Origin: Pseudomonas sp. B20(2017)
Lineage (GTDB): Bacteria; Pseudomonadota; Gammaproteobacteria; Pseudomonadales; Pseudomonadaceae
Reading direction: 5' to 3'
Assembly: GCF_002113125.1 (NCBI RefSeq)
Contig: NZ_NEJP01000001.1
Location: 545,581 to 609,580, forward strand
DNA length: 64,000 bases
Shown piece after piece: positions 9,980 to 18,984 of this stretch (within the stretch, counting starts at the first letter, position 1; every line of letters begins with the position of its first letter). Under the pieces are notes generated by a model. The model was not told where the DNA came from. It did not search any database and saw only the letters and a program-made list of their open reading frames with translations. A program made the translations under genes and the position numbers.

Positions 9980-11274
9980 TGATTCAACGCTCCCTGAAGT
10001 ACATCCTGGTCGCACTGCTGGTGCTGGCCGCGATTGCCGGTGGCGGTTTCTGGTACCTCAAACGCCCGGCACCGGAACCGACTCTCGAACAGCTCACCCC
10101 GGCCGATGGCGCCGCCATGACCCGGGTCATCCCCGGCACCAAGCCCAAGGCTCAGGTGCTGGTGGCGGTCAACGACGACCAGAAACTCAGCGACAAGCAA
10201 CTGAGCACCCTGAGCCGCAGCGCCTCGGCGCAGATCGTTCAGGTGATTCTGCCCAAGGATTGCCTGCTGCAAAGCCGCGCCCTGCAAGCCGGCCTGCGTG
10301 AACTGAACGGCCCGGCGACGCTGGTCAGCGGCATAGGCCCCGGTGCCGTGCTGGCGTGGCGCTGGTTGTCCGAGCAGAAAGACGACAAGGCTCAGGCCGT
10401 CTCCGTCGACCTGGCCCTGGAAAAACCCGGCTGCACCCACCTGCTGCCGAAAGCCGCCGCCCACGGCCACTGGCTGGTGGCGTGGAACGACAACCCGGAC
10501 GACACCAGCGCAGGTTTCGTGCGCGATCAACCGAACGCCGAAACCAGCATCAGCGACTACGACATCAACCTGCCGCAAGTGCTGAACAACGAACTGCGCA
10601 AGATCCTCGTTGGCGGCGACAAGGCCAACGGCGGCCTGCAGATCCCGGTGGTGGAAGTCCCGGCCGGCCAGGCCAAGGACACCGTGACCCTGTTCCTGTC
10701 CGGTGACGGCGGCTGGCGAGATCTGGACCGCGACGTGGCCGGTGAGATGGCCAAGATCGGCTATCCGGTCGTCGGCATCGACACCCTGCGCTATTACTGG
10801 CAGCACAAGAGCCCGGAACAGAGCGCCCTTGACCTGACCGAACTGATGCAGCACTACCGCCAGAAGTGGGGCACCAAGCGCTTTATCCTGACCGGTTACT
10901 CGTTCGGCGCCGACGTCCTGCCAGCGATCTACAACCGACTGCCGGAAACCGAGCAACAACGCGTCGACGCAATCATCCTGCTGGCCTTCGCCCGCACCGG
11001 CAGCTTCGAAATCGAAGTCGAAGGCTGGCTCGGCAACGCCGGCAAAGAAGCCGCCACCGGCCCGGAAATGGCCAAGCTGCCACCGGCCAAGGTCGTGTGC
11101 ATCTACGGTGAAGAAGAGACGGATGAAAGCGGTTGCACCGACAAGACCGCAGTGGGCGAAGCGGTGAAGCTGCCTGGCGGCCACCACTTCGACGAGAACT
11201 ACCCAGCACTGGCCAAGCGCTTGGTGGACTTGATCGAGAAACGCCAGAACACGGCGCAGGTGGCGGAAGAGTGA
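9979..11274 (+). CDS. acvB: AcvB/VirJ-family aminoacyl-phosphatidylglycerol hydrolase
   Basis: This 431-residue protein has one N-terminal membrane anchor (SLKYILVALLVLAAIAGGGFWYL), so most of it is periplasmic. The C-terminal half is an alpha/beta-hydrolase of the VirJ family, with nucleophile motif GYSFGAD and a C-terminal GGHHFDENY carrying the likely catalytic His. In Agrobacterium (AcvB) and P. aeruginosa such proteins remove the amino acid from aminoacyl-PG. Its one-base overlap with mprF fits a synthesis/removal pair that tunes membrane charge. The function is inferred from family and context. Confidence 0.88.
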   Translation: MIQRSLKYILVALLVLAAIAGGGFWYLKRPAPEPTLEQLTPADGAAMTRVIPGTKPKAQVLVAVNDDQKLSDKQLSTLSRSASAQIVQVILPKDCLLQSRALQAGLRELNGPATLVSGIGPGAVLAWRWLSEQKDDKAQAVSVDLALEKPGCTHLLPKAAAHGHWLVAWNDNPDDTSAGFVRDQPNAETSISDYDINLPQVLNNELRKILVGGDKANGGLQIPVVEVPAGQAKDTVTLFLSGDGGWRDLDRDVAGEMAKIGYPVVGIDTLRYYWQHKSPEQSALDLTELMQHYRQKWGTKRFILTGYSFGADVLPAIYNRLPETEQQRVDAIILLAFARTGSFEIEVEGWLGNAGKEAATGPEMAKLPPAKVVCIYGEEETDESGCTDKTAVGEAVKLPGGHHFDENYPALAKRLVDLIEKRQNTAQVAEE

Positions 11275-11291
11275 TCTGAAGCGCACCAACG

Positions 11292-11329
11292 AAAAGCCCC
11301 CGCAACTTCGCAGTTGCGGGGGCTTTTTA
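11292..11329 (+). terminator. Intrinsic terminator of the mprF-acvB operon
   Basis: AAAAGCCCCCGCAACT-TCGC-AGTTGCGGGGGCTTTTT forms a strong G-C-rich hairpin followed by T5, 17 bases after the acvB stop codon. Confidence 0.92.
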
Positions 11330-11352
11330 CATTTTTCAAGAACTGCACCAAT

Positions 11353-11462
11353 CCCTGTGGGAGCGAGCTTGCTCCGAGCGGCGATCCGACGAAAGCGGTG
11401 GGTCAATTAACAGATTCGTCGACTGACACTACGCCTTCGCGAGCAAGCTCGCTCCCACAGGG
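11353..11462. repeat. REPIN (inverted pair of REP elements), diverged left arm
   Basis: Two copies of the Pseudomonas REP palindrome face each other: CTGTGGGAGCGAGCTTGCTC at 11355-11374 and its reverse complement at 11441-11460. They are separated by a variable loop. The left arm has lost the usual CGCGAAGGCG tail. Such doublets are non-autonomous elements spread by the RAYT transposase; no rayT gene is in this window. Confidence 0.9.
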
Positions 11463-11487
11463 GAGATGTGTTGAATTCAAATAATCG

Positions 11488-11634
11488 TCAGTCCTTGCAG
11501 GCGTACCTTGCCCGCATATCGTCATGACTGATCGCTTGAACCGGATCGAAATTGCTTAATCGTGCCTTGGCTGCCGATTCAACCCGAAGACTCTCGAGCT
11601 CATCCAGCCTTTTCTGTTTCAAGCATTTTTTCAT
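11488..11634 (-). CDS. Small hypothetical protein, 48 residues
   Basis: An ATG at 11634 opens a frame ending in TGA at 11488. The product is Lys/Arg/Glu-rich: it starts MKKCLKQKRLDELESLRVES and ends DDMRARYACKD. A strong ribosome-binding site (GGAGAAGGG) sits five bases before the ATG on the minus strand, and this is the main reason to believe the gene. It looks like a soluble, mostly helical protein. No family is recognised. It stands alone between the REPIN and the DUF6124 leader. Confidence 0.55.
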   Translation of the reverse strand: MKKCLKQKRLDELESLRVESAAKARLSNFDPVQAISHDDMRARYACKD

Positions 11635-11990
11635 GAACACCCTTCTCCAAGAATGTCGCCTGTCACTCGAACTGTCCTCAGTCCTGGGACAAAGGACAGT
11701 TGTTAAGCGCAGCTCAATGAAGAATCAACACCTGCTTAGCGCATTGATTCTGTCCGACGCATAGTTTCGCTTACTTCTGGTGTCGCAATATCAGATGACG
11801 TCCGCATACCTTGTAGGCAAACTCCTAATCTCGTGTTTGGGCACTTTGCCGCCCTGTTGCGCTGTTTTTCGACGGGATACTCTCCAGAGGTCGCTGACTA
11901 TTTCAGTGATCGGGTGTGGTAACCCGGCAAGGCAAAGTGCAACAGCATTCCCATCACGACTCAGGTGTTTTTACGCCTGCAACTTGAGTC
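11635..11990. other. Intergenic region before the DUF6124 leader
   Basis: No supported gene lies here. Candidate frames on the plus strand lack ribosome-binding sites and family similarity. The stretch must hold the promoter of the 48-residue gene (minus) and, near 11770-11900, probably that of the DUF6124 transcript (plus), but I could not place clear -35/-10 boxes. Confidence 0.4.
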
Positions 11991-12125
11991 ATGGCGGCTG
12001 TGCGTGGGAGACCTTCGGGTCTGCCGGTTTCTTTGCTCCCCCGGTTTACCACCCTGCGTACAGCTGCCACCCATTCGTGTGGTAACGAATGCGGCAGCTC
12101 TTCGTTTTATGGAGCGAAACAATGA
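11991..12125 (+). CDS. Leader ORF (44 residues) coupled to DUF6124 gene
   Basis: An ATG at 11991 opens a 44-codon frame (MAAVRGRPSGLPVSLLPRF...) whose TGA (12123-12125) overlaps the ATG of the DUF6124 gene (12122-12124), as in translational coupling. The same DNA can fold: AGACC-TTC-GGGTCT at 12009-12022, and a longer hairpin at 12062-12099. No good ribosome-binding site is seen before the first ATG. It may be a regulatory leader peptide or simply an open frame in a structured RNA leader. Confidence 0.4.
   Translation: MAAVRGRPSGLPVSLLPRFTTLRTAATHSCGNECGSSSFYGAKQ
12062..12099 (+). promoter_or_regulatory. Two-tier hairpin in the leader of the DUF6124 gene
   Basis: AGCTGCC (12062-12068) pairs with GGCAGCT (12093-12099). 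Inside it CATTCGT (12072-12078) pairs with ACGAATG (12085-12091) around loop GTGGTA. It ends 12 bases before the GGAG ribosome-binding site at 12111. From memory, similar leaders precede other DUF6124/DUF3077 genes in pseudomonads; that needs a search. Confidence 0.5.
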
Positions 12126-12448
12126 GCAAACAAAGCCCTTCATCACCTTCAGACCTCACAACCATCGGCTTCACCTCTTTCCTCTACAGCTCGGATCAGG
12201 CGTTACTCAACGTTCGCTCCGGCATCCCCATCGTCGAAGCACTGTCCCAGGCTTCAGACCTGTTGTTCCTCGCCAAATCCTTCGCCGAGGACGCCGCCTA
12301 CGACAAGGAAAGCGACCGCCACGCCTGGGCCGCGCATTACCTGACGATAATCGGCAAGGCCTTGGTCGACGACGTGATGAAGGCCCTGATGCCGCGACCT
12401 GCGCGAACGAAGACCGAATCTGAGGCAGAACTGCCAGAAAGCATGTAA
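12122..12448 (+). CDS. DUF6124 (formerly DUF3077) family protein
   Basis: This 108-residue soluble protein has a Ser/Pro-rich start, then the typical segment FLYSSDQALLNVRSGIPIVEALSQASDLL and helices to about residue 95. This small family is multi-copy and largely confined to Pseudomonas, with no established function. The ATG at 12122 is chosen because GGAG is spaced 7 bases before it and homologues start MSKQ/MSK-like. It is preceded by a long structured leader with an overlapping small ORF, so post-transcriptional control is plausible. Confidence 0.8.
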   Translation: MSKQSPSSPSDLTTIGFTSFLYSSDQALLNVRSGIPIVEALSQASDLLFLAKSFAEDAAYDKESDRHAWAAHYLTIIGKALVDDVMKALMPRPARTKTESEAELPESM

Positions 12449-12458
12449 CAGCACAAAA

Positions 12459-12502
12459 ACGAAAAAGCCCCCGCCAGCCACAAGGCTGACGGGGGCTCTT
12501 CG
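12459..12502. terminator. Bidirectional terminator between DUF6124 gene and kup
   Basis: AGCCCCCGCCAGC-CACAAG-GCTGACGGGGGCT is a strong hairpin with an A-rich left flank. It serves mainly kup (transcribed leftwards, run of T on the minus strand) and probably also the DUF6124 gene. Confidence 0.82.
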
Positions 12503-12513
12503 ATGACGCCGGT

Positions 12514-14415
12514 TTACATCTCCACCTGCGTCCCCAACTCAATCACCCTATTCAGCGGCAGATTGAAGAAGCGCAAATTGCCATTGGCATTCTTCAACAT
12601 GAACGCAAACAGCGCCTCACGCCAACGGGCCATGCCTTCAAGTTTCGAGGCGATCACCGTTTCGCGGCTGAGGAAGTAGGTGGTGCGCATCGGGCTGAAG
12701 TCCAGATCATCCAGATGACACAGCTTCAGTGCCTGCGGCACGTCCGGTTCGTCGGTGAAGCCGAAGTGCAGGATCACCCGGAAGAAGCCTTCGCCGTGGG
12801 CTTCGACTTCGAAGCGGCGCGATGGCGGTACGCGCGGGATGTCTTCGTAGACGACGGTCAGCAGCACCACTTGTTCGTGCAAGACCTGGTTGTGCAACAG
12901 GTTGTGCAACAGCGCGTGCGGCACCGCGTCGGAGCGCGCGGTAAGGAACACGGCGGTGCCCTGCACGCGGTGCGGTGGTTGCACGCGGATGCTGCTGATG
13001 AAGATCGGCAGTGGCAGCGCGCCTTCGTCGAGGCGCTCGACCAGCAGTTGCTTGCCGCGCTTCCAGGTGGTCATCAGCACGAACAGCGCGATACCGGCGA
13101 TCACCGGGAAGGCACCGCCCTGGACGATCTTCGGCACGTTGGCGGCGAAGTACAGGCCGTCCACCAGCAGGAAGCCGATCAAAACCGGCACCGCCAGAAT
13201 CGGTGGCCATTTCCACAGCAGCAACATGACTGCCGACACCAGAATCGTGGTCATCAGCATGGTGCCGGTCACCGCCACACCGTAGGCCGAAGCCAGGGCG
13301 CCGGAGGATTCGAAACCGATCACCAACAACACGACGCCGACCATCAGCGACCAGTTAACGGCACCGATGTAGATCTGGCCCTGCTCGTCGCTGGAGGTGT
13401 GCTGGATGTACATGCGCGGGATGTAACCGAGCTGGATCGCCTGACGGGTCAGTGAGAACGCACCGGAGATCACTGCCTGGGACGCGATCACCGTCGCCAG
13501 GGTCGACAGACCGACCAGCGGAATCAGCGCCCAGCTCGGCGCCAGCAGATAAAACGGGTTGCGCGCCGCTTCCGGGTTGTCCAGCAGCAAGGCGCCCTGA
13601 CCGAAGTAGTTGAGCACCAGCGCCGGCAGCACCAGCAGGAACCACGCCCGGGCAATCGGCTTGCGGCCGAAGTGGCCCATGTCGGCGTACAGCGCTTCGG
13701 CACCGGTCAGCGCCAGCACCACGGCGCCGAGGATCGCTACGCCCATGCCCGGATGAACGGTGAAGAACCGCACCGCCCACGCCGGGTTCAAAGCGTGCAG
13801 CACTTCGGGAGTGTGGCTGATGCCGTACACGCCGAGGGCGCCGAGGACTAGGAACCACGTGACCATGATCGGCCCGAACAGAATGCCGATCCGCGCCGTG
13901 CCGTGTTTCTGGATCAGAAACAGCGCCACCAGCACCACCAGCGACAGCGGCACCACCCAGTGATCGATGCCGTCAAAGGCCAGGCCCAGACCTTCAATGG
14001 CCGAGAGCACGGAAATCGCCGGGGTGATCATGCTGTCGCCATAGAACAGCGCCGCGCCGATCAGTCCGCAGACCACCAGCAACGTGCGCAACCGCTTGCG
14101 CCCCGCCGCTGCCCGCCGCGCCAGCGCGGTGAGCGCCATGATCCCGCCTTCGCCCTGGTTGTCGGCGCGCAGGACGAACATCATGTACTTGATTGAAACG
14201 ACCCAGATCAGCGACCAGAAAATCAGCGACAGAATGCCGAGCACTCCGTCGTGATTGACGGGCACACCGTAAGCGCCGGAAAACACTTCTTTGAGGGTGT
14301 ACAACGGGCTCGTGCCGATGTCGCCGTAAACTACCCCGACCGCCGCGACCAGCATGCTCAGCGGCTTGGTGGCCGAACCTTCGGCGCCTGCCGCGTGACT
14401 ACTTGCCTGCCCCAT
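12514..14415 (-). CDS. kup: Low-affinity K+ uptake permease Kup
   Basis: This 633-residue protein belongs to the HAK/KUP/KT family, with about 12 hydrophobic segments up to about residue 460 and a hydrophilic C-terminal cytosolic domain. The opening [22 protein letters not shown] is the family signature. Kup imports K+ with H+ and matters mainly at low pH. The ATG at 14415 is chosen because AGGAG precedes it by six bases; the open frame extends upstream without similarity. The gene is divergent from rimO, and the 287-base gap (14416-14702) should hold both promoters. Confidence 0.95.
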   Translation of the reverse strand: MGQASSHAAGAEGSATKPLSMLVAAVGVVYGDIGTSPLYTLKEVFSGAYGVPVNHDGVLGILSLIFWSLIWVVSIKYMMFVLRADNQGEGGIMALTALARRAAAGRKRLRTLLVVCGLIGAALFYGDSMITPAISVLSAIEGLGLAFDGIDHWVVPLSLVVLVALFLIQKHGTARIGILFGPIMVTWFLVLGALGVYGISHTPEVLHALNPAWAVRFFTVHPGMGVAILGAVVLALTGAEALYADMGHFGRKPIARAWFLLVLPALVLNYFGQGALLLDNPEAARNPFYLLAPSWALIPLVGLSTLATVIASQAVISGAFSLTRQAIQLGYIPRMYIQHTSSDEQGQIYIGAVNWSLMVGVVLLVIGFESSGALASAYGVAVTGTMLMTTILVSAVMLLLWKWPPILAVPVLIGFLLVDGLYFAANVPKIVQGGAFPVIAGIALFVLMTTWKRGKQLLVERLDEGALPLPIFISSIRVQPPHRVQGTAVFLTARSDAVPHALLHNLLHNQVLHEQVVLLTVVYEDIPRVPPSRRFEVEAHGEGFFRVILHFGFTDEPDVPQALKLCHLDDLDFSPMRTTYFLSRETVIASKLEGMARWREALFAFMLKNANGNLRFFNLPLNRVIELGTQVEM

Positions 14416-14702
14416 CCAACACTCCTGATTCCCAGACCGGCTTCTTATATGAAGCACTATGCTTTGTGTGCAGCATGCGCTTTTTACGCCCTGTAACAGA
14501 CGTTTTCTTGACTGTAAAAATTCAGTAAAGCGCAACGGCGCGAAGCATAGCGCAGCACTCGTCGTATTTCCCTGCATAAAGCTGGTCAAGTGCGCTGCTC
14601 GTCGCTAGAATTGCGCACTTTTTGATCAGAGGCGCAGTTCAAGCGCCCGTCCGTCGGCTTTTCGCATCAGGAAAGCGGCGTCACAAAACACCGAGGTTAG
14701 AC

Positions 14703-16040
14703 ATGTCCACCACTCCTGCGCCGGCCAATCCAAAGGTTGGCTTCGTTTCTCTGGGTTGCCCGAAAGCACTGGTCGACTCCGAGCGCATCCTGACCCAGCT
14801 GCGCATGGAAGGCTATGACGTGGTGTCCACCTATCAGGACGCCGACGTGGTCGTGGTCAACACCTGCGGCTTCATCGACTCGGCCAAGGCCGAATCGCTG
14901 GAAGTCATCGGCGAAGCGATCAAGGAAAACGGCAAGGTCATCGTGACCGGCTGCATGGGCGTGGAAGAAGGCAATATCCGTGACGTGCACCCGAGTGTGC
15001 TGGCCGTTACCGGTCCGCAGCAGTACGAGCAAGTGGTCAACGCGGTGCACGAAGTCGTGCCGCCGAAGCAGGATCACAACCCGCTGATCGACCTGGTGCC
15101 GCCGCAAGGCATCAAGCTGACCCCGCGTCACTACGCGTACCTGAAGATTTCCGAAGGCTGCAACCACAGCTGCAGCTTCTGCATCATCCCGTCGATGCGC
15201 GGCAAACTGGTCAGCCGTCCGGTGGGCGACGTGCTCGACGAAGCCCAGCGTCTGGTCAAATCCGGCGTGAAGGAACTGCTGGTGATTTCCCAGGACACCA
15301 GCGCCTATGGCGTTGACGTCAAATACCGCACCGGCTTCTGGAACGGCGCGCCGGTGAAAACCCGCATGACCGAACTGTGCGAAGCGCTGAGCACCCTCGG
15401 CGTCTGGGTCCGTCTGCACTACGTTTACCCGTACCCGCACGTCGACGAGCTGATCCCGCTGATGGCCGCCGGCAAGATCCTGCCGTACCTGGACATCCCG
15501 TTCCAGCACGCCAGCCCGAAAGTCCTGAAGTCGATGAAACGCCCGGCGTTCGAAGACAAGACCCTGGCGCGGATCAAGAACTGGCGCGAGATCTGCCCGG
15601 ACCTGATCATCCGTTCGACCTTCATCGTCGGCTTCCCCGGCGAAACCGAAGAAGACTTCCAGTACCTGCTGGACTGGCTGACCCAAGCCCAGCTCGACCG
15701 CGTCGGCTGCTTCCAGTACTCGCCGGTCGAAGGCGCGCCGGCCAATGACCTGAACCTCGACATCGTTCCGGACGACGTCAAACAGGATCGTTGGGAACGC
15801 TTCATGGCGCACCAGCAGGAAATCAGCTCGGCGCGCCTGCAAATGCGCATCGGCCGTGAAATCGAAGTATTGGTCGACGAAGTCGACGAGCAAGGCGCGG
15901 TCGGCCGCTGCTTCTTCGATGCCCCGGAAATCGACGGCAACGTGTTCATCGACAACGGCAGCAACCTCAAGCCGGGCGACAAGGTCTGGTGCAAAGTGAC
16001 CGACGCCGACGAATACGACCTCTGGGCCGAACAGATCTAA
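14703..16040 (+). CDS. rimO: Ribosomal protein S12 methylthiotransferase RimO
   Basis: This 445-residue radical-SAM enzyme adds a methylthio group to the beta carbon of an Asp of ribosomal protein S12 (Asp89 in E. coli). It has an N-terminal MTTase domain with Cys19, Cys55 and Cys84 (auxiliary Fe-S cluster). The radical-SAM triad is Cys153-x3-Cys157-x2-Cys160 in [10 protein letters not shown], and a C-terminal TRAM domain starts at about residue 375. The ATG at 14703 matches the usual N-terminus. The gene is monocistronic, with a terminator directly after it. Confidence 0.96.
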   Translation: MSTTPAPANPKVGFVSLGCPKALVDSERILTQLRMEGYDVVSTYQDADVVVVNTCGFIDSAKAESLEVIGEAIKENGKVIVTGCMGVEEGNIRDVHPSVLAVTGPQQYEQVVNAVHEVVPPKQDHNPLIDLVPPQGIKLTPRHYAYLKISEGCNHSCSFCIIPSMRGKLVSRPVGDVLDEAQRLVKSGVKELLVISQDTSAYGVDVKYRTGFWNGAPVKTRMTELCEALSTLGVWVRLHYVYPYPHVDELIPLMAAGKILPYLDIPFQHASPKVLKSMKRPAFEDKTLARIKNWREICPDLIIRSTFIVGFPGETEEDFQYLLDWLTQAQLDRVGCFQYSPVEGAPANDLNLDIVPDDVKQDRWERFMAHQQEISSARLQMRIGREIEVLVDEVDEQGAVGRCFFDAPEIDGNVFIDNGSNLKPGDKVWCKVTDADEYDLWAEQI

Positions 16041-16055
16041 GCGCGAAAAATACAG

Positions 16056-16093
16056 AAAGCCCCGCTCTCTTTTACGAGATGCGGGGCTTTTTT
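16056..16093 (+). terminator. Intrinsic terminator of rimO
   Basis: AAAGCCCCGC and GCGGGGCTTTTTT enclose an inner TCTC-TTTTAC-GAGA stem, giving a long hairpin with T6, 16 bases after the stop codon. Confidence 0.92.
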
Positions 16094-16151
16094 ACGGCTA
16101 GAGTTTGGGGTGGGAAGGACTCCCTCATCCATGACAAAGAGGCTATTGGGC

Positions 16152-16625
16152 ATGCGTCACCACTCGGTCATCCACACGCCGAAACTCAGCGATTATCAGG
16201 AACTGACCCGGGTCTGGGAGGCCTCGGTGCGCGCGACTCATGATTTCCTGCCGGAATCCTACATCGAACTGTTGAAGAATCTGGTGCTGACCCGCTACCT
16301 CGACGCGGTGATGCTGATCTGCACCCGGGACAGCCATCAGCGCATCACCGGGTTTGCCGGGGTCGCGGCGGGCAAGATCGAAATGCTGTTCATCGACCCG
16401 GCCCATCGCGGCCAGGGCCTTGGCAAGAAACTGTTGAAATACGCCATGGAACACCTGAACGCCGACGAACTGGACGTCAACGAACAGAACCCGCAGGCCC
16501 TGGGGTTTTACTTCAAGCAAGGGTTCGAGGTGATCGGCCGCTCGGAAGTCGATGGCATGGGCCAGCCGTATCCGCTGTTGCACATGCGCTTGCGGCAGAA
16601 TCAGCAACGCTCGAACCATGCCTGA
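16152..16625 (+). CDS. GNAT-family N-acetyltransferase
   Basis: This 157-residue protein has the acetyl-CoA binding motif IDPAHRGQGLGKKLL at about residues 83-97 and the usual last segment with FYFKQGFEVIGR. The substrate is unknown; similar stand-alone proteins acetylate small molecules or peptide N-termini. The ATG at 16152 is preferred because GAGG lies 9-10 bases upstream; an ATG at 16131 would add seven residues. It stands alone between rimO and a REPIN. Confidence 0.83.
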   Translation: MRHHSVIHTPKLSDYQELTRVWEASVRATHDFLPESYIELLKNLVLTRYLDAVMLICTRDSHQRITGFAGVAAGKIEMLFIDPAHRGQGLGKKLLKYAMEHLNADELDVNEQNPQALGFYFKQGFEVIGRSEVDGMGQPYPLLHMRLRQNQQRSNHA

Positions 16626-16640
16626 CACACAACAAAACCA

Positions 16641-16731
16641 CTGTGGGAGCGAGCTTGCTCGCGAATGCGGTGCAACAGCCACTGCAGAAATAGACTGACA
16701 GGACGCCTTCGCGAGCAAGCTCGCTCCCACA
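16641..16731. repeat. REPIN (inverted REP pair)
   Basis: CTGTGGGAGCGAGCTTGCTC at 16641-16660 and its near-perfect inverse at 16712-16731 flank a loop of about 50 bases. The element lies between the acetyltransferase gene and the pseudouridine-synthase-like gene. Confidence 0.93.
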
Positions 16732-16817
16732 TTGAATTCAGCACCTGTAAATGCAATCGGGCTTAACCGGCCCCAGGCAGGTACAATGCCCACCCCTTTT
16801 TTGTTACGGCCCCTGTC

Positions 16818-17528
16818 ATGACTGACCCGATTCGCCTCTCCAAACGCCTCATCGAGATGGTCGGTTGCTCCCGCCGGGAGGCCGAGCTGTTCATCGAAGG
16901 CGGCTGGGTCACCGTGGACGGCGAAGTCATCGACGAGCCGCAGTTCAAGGTCGGCGACCAGAAAGTCGAGCTCGACAAGGACGCGAAGGCCACCGCGCCG
17001 GAGCCGGTGACCCTCCTGCTCAACGTGCCGGCGGGCATGGATGTCGACAGCGCCATGCAGTCGCTGAACGCCGAAACCCTCAGCGAAGAACACCGCTACG
17101 GCAAGCGTCCGCTGCGCGGACACTTTCTGCGCCTGACCGCCAGCGCCGACCTGCAACCCAAGGCCAGCGGCCTGCTGGTGTTCACCCAGGACTGGAAGGT
17201 GTTGCGCAAGCTCACCGCCGACGCGGCCAAGATCGAGCAGGAATACGTGGTCGAAGTCGAAGGCGATATGACGGAACACGGCCTGAACCGCATGCAGCAC
17301 GGCCTGCGCGTCAAGGGCATCGAATTGCCGCCGGTCAAAGCCAGCTGGCAGAGCGAAAACCGTCTGCGCTTCGCCATGAAAAACCCGCAGCCAGGCCTGA
17401 TCGCCCAGTTGTGCGAAGCGGTCGGCCTGAAGGTGATCGGCATCCGCCGCATCCGCATCGGCGGCGTGTCCATCGGCAAGGTGCCGGTCGGCCAATGGCG
17501 CTACCTGTCCGGTAAAGAGAAATTCTAA
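16818..17528 (+). CDS. RsuA/RluB-family pseudouridine synthase-like protein, catalytic Asp absent
   Basis: This 236-residue protein has an N-terminal S4 RNA-binding domain (residues 4-50, RLSKRLIEMVGCSRREAELF) and an RsuA/RluF-like core. In active enzymes the catalytic loop reads GRLDxDSxGLLxLT. Here the aligned segment is SADLQPKASGLLVFTQD, so the essential Asp appears to be Gln. The conserved Tyr (EYVVEV) and the C-terminal RRIRIGGVSIG are kept. It may be a non-catalytic RNA-binding paralogue, or use another residue. Related Pseudomonas proteins are annotated simply as rRNA pseudouridine synthases. Confidence 0.75.
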   Translation: MTDPIRLSKRLIEMVGCSRREAELFIEGGWVTVDGEVIDEPQFKVGDQKVELDKDAKATAPEPVTLLLNVPAGMDVDSAMQSLNAETLSEEHRYGKRPLRGHFLRLTASADLQPKASGLLVFTQDWKVLRKLTADAAKIEQEYVVEVEGDMTEHGLNRMQHGLRVKGIELPPVKASWQSENRLRFAMKNPQPGLIAQLCEAVGLKVIGIRRIRIGGVSIGKVPVGQWRYLSGKEKF

Positions 17529-17601
17529 GGCTCGCAAGCCACCCTACATTTCCGGCATCGCGCCCGCACGATGCCCACAGCGAACAATCAGGATTGCACA
17601 C

Positions 17602-18069
17602 ATGGTTCACAACGACGTTCTGCGCAGCGTGCGCTACATGCTCGACATCAGCGACAAGAAAGTGGTCGAGATCATCAAACTTGGCGGCCTGGACGTCACG
17701 CTTGCCGATGTCGTGACGTACCTCGACAAGAAGGAAGAAGACGAAGAAGGTTTCGTGCGCTGCCCGGACGAAGTCATCGCGCACTTCCTCGACGGCCTGG
17801 TGATCTTCAAGCGCGGCAAGGACGAAAGCCGTCCGCCGCTGCCGATCGAAGTGCCGGTGACCAACAACATCATCCTGAAAAAGCTGCGCGTGGCCTTCGA
17901 ACTGAAAGAAGACGACATGCACGCGATCCTCAAGGCTGCCGATTTCCCGGTGTCCAAGCCTGAGCTGAGCGCACTTTTCCGCAAGGTTGGCCACACCAAC
18001 TACCGTCCGTGCGGCGATCAGTTGCTGCGCAACTTCCTCAAGGGCCTGACCCTGCGCGTTCGCGGCTGA
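17602..18069 (+). CDS. DUF1456 family protein (YehS-like)
   Basis: This 155-residue protein consists of two copies of the DUF1456 unit. The first begins NDVLRSVRYMLDISDKKVVEIIKLGG and the second NNIILKKLRVAFELKEDDMHAILKAA (about residue 85 on). The second copy ends with the usual FRKVGHTNYRPCGDQLLRNFL. E. coli YehS is the best-known member; the molecular role is not established. The gene is monocistronic with its own terminator. Confidence 0.9.
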   Translation: MVHNDVLRSVRYMLDISDKKVVEIIKLGGLDVTLADVVTYLDKKEEDEEGFVRCPDEVIAHFLDGLVIFKRGKDESRPPLPIEVPVTNNIILKKLRVAFELKEDDMHAILKAADFPVSKPELSALFRKVGHTNYRPCGDQLLRNFLKGLTLRVRG

Positions 18070-18084
18070 TTTTTTTGCAAAAAC

Positions 18085-18110
18085 AAAACGGCGACTTCGG
18101 TCGCCGTTTT
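18085..18110 (+). terminator. Intrinsic terminator after the DUF1456 gene
   Basis: AAAACGGCGAC-TTCG-GTCGCCGTTTT is a compact hairpin with a TTCG loop and T4. Confidence 0.88.
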
Positions 18111-18203
18111 CATGCATGCCCCTCCATTCCCTCGAAAAATAGTGGCTCCGCTTTTCGCGGCCGGCGACTAGGGTGTACTGAACCCTAGCCCTCAGGATTC
18201 GCC

Positions 18204-18974
18204 ATGCACCCGTATTTCTCCCTGCAAGGCCGCACCGCCCTGGTGACCGGCGGCACCCGTGGTATCGGCAAAATGATCGCCAAGGCTTATGTCGAAGCCG
18301 GCGCCCGCGTGTACGTCTGCTCCCGTGACGCTGAAGCCTGTCATCAAACCGCTGAAGAACTCAGTGCTCTGGGCACTTGTCATGGCGTGGCGGCGAACCT
18401 GGCTACGGAAGAAGGCGTGAAAGAGCTGGCCGCGCGACTGGGCGAGCAGATCACTCATCTGGACATTCTGGTGAACAACGCCGGCACTACCTGGGGCGCG
18501 CCGCTGGAGAGCTACCCGGTCAAGGGCTGGGAGAAAGTCATGCAGCTCAACGTGACGTCGGTGTTCAGTTGCATCCAGCAATTTCTGCCGTTGCTGCGCA
18601 AATCCGGGTCGGCGGCCAATCCAGCGCGAATCATCAACATCGGCTCGGTGGCAGGGATTTCTTCCTTCGGCGAACAGGCCTACGCCTACGGGCCGAGCAA
18701 GGCTGCTCTGCATCAACTGTCGCGGATTCTCGCCCGCGAACTGGTGAGCCAGCACATCAACGTCAACGTCATCGCGCCAGGGCGCTTCCCGAGCAAGATG
18801 ACCCAGCACATCGGCAGCGACCAGCAGGCGCTGGCCGAAGACACCGCGCTGATCCCGATGAAACGCTGGGGCCGTGAAGAGGAAATGGCGGCGTTGGCGA
18901 TCAGCCTGGCGAGTACCGCCGGGGCCTACATGACCGGGAATATCATTCCGCTGGATGGCGGGTTTAGTCTGTAG
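18204..18974 (+). CDS. rhlG: RhlG-like NADPH-dependent beta-ketoacyl reductase (SDR)
   Basis: This 256-residue short-chain dehydrogenase has the cofactor motif TGGTRGIGK at residues 13-21, NNAG at about 91 and the catalytic YxxxK as YAYGPSK. The N-terminus MHPYFSLQGR and segment GWEKVMQLNVTSVFSCIQQ closely match RhlG of P. aeruginosa. RhlG was first linked to the beta-hydroxyacid part of rhamnolipids, though that role is disputed. No rhlA/B is nearby, so a general fatty-acid or secondary-metabolite role is possible. Confidence 0.82.
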   Translation: MHPYFSLQGRTALVTGGTRGIGKMIAKAYVEAGARVYVCSRDAEACHQTAEELSALGTCHGVAANLATEEGVKELAARLGEQITHLDILVNNAGTTWGAPLESYPVKGWEKVMQLNVTSVFSCIQQFLPLLRKSGSAANPARIINIGSVAGISSFGEQAYAYGPSKAALHQLSRILARELVSQHINVNVIAPGRFPSKMTQHIGSDQQALAEDTALIPMKRWGREEEMAALAISLASTAGAYMTGNIIPLDGGFSL

Positions 18975-18984
18975 ATCAGCGGTG

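Noticed and set aside
11552..11764. 70-codon plus-strand frame upstream of the DUF6124 leader
   Set aside because: No ribosome-binding site or family pattern; it overlaps the better supported 48-residue gene on the other strand.
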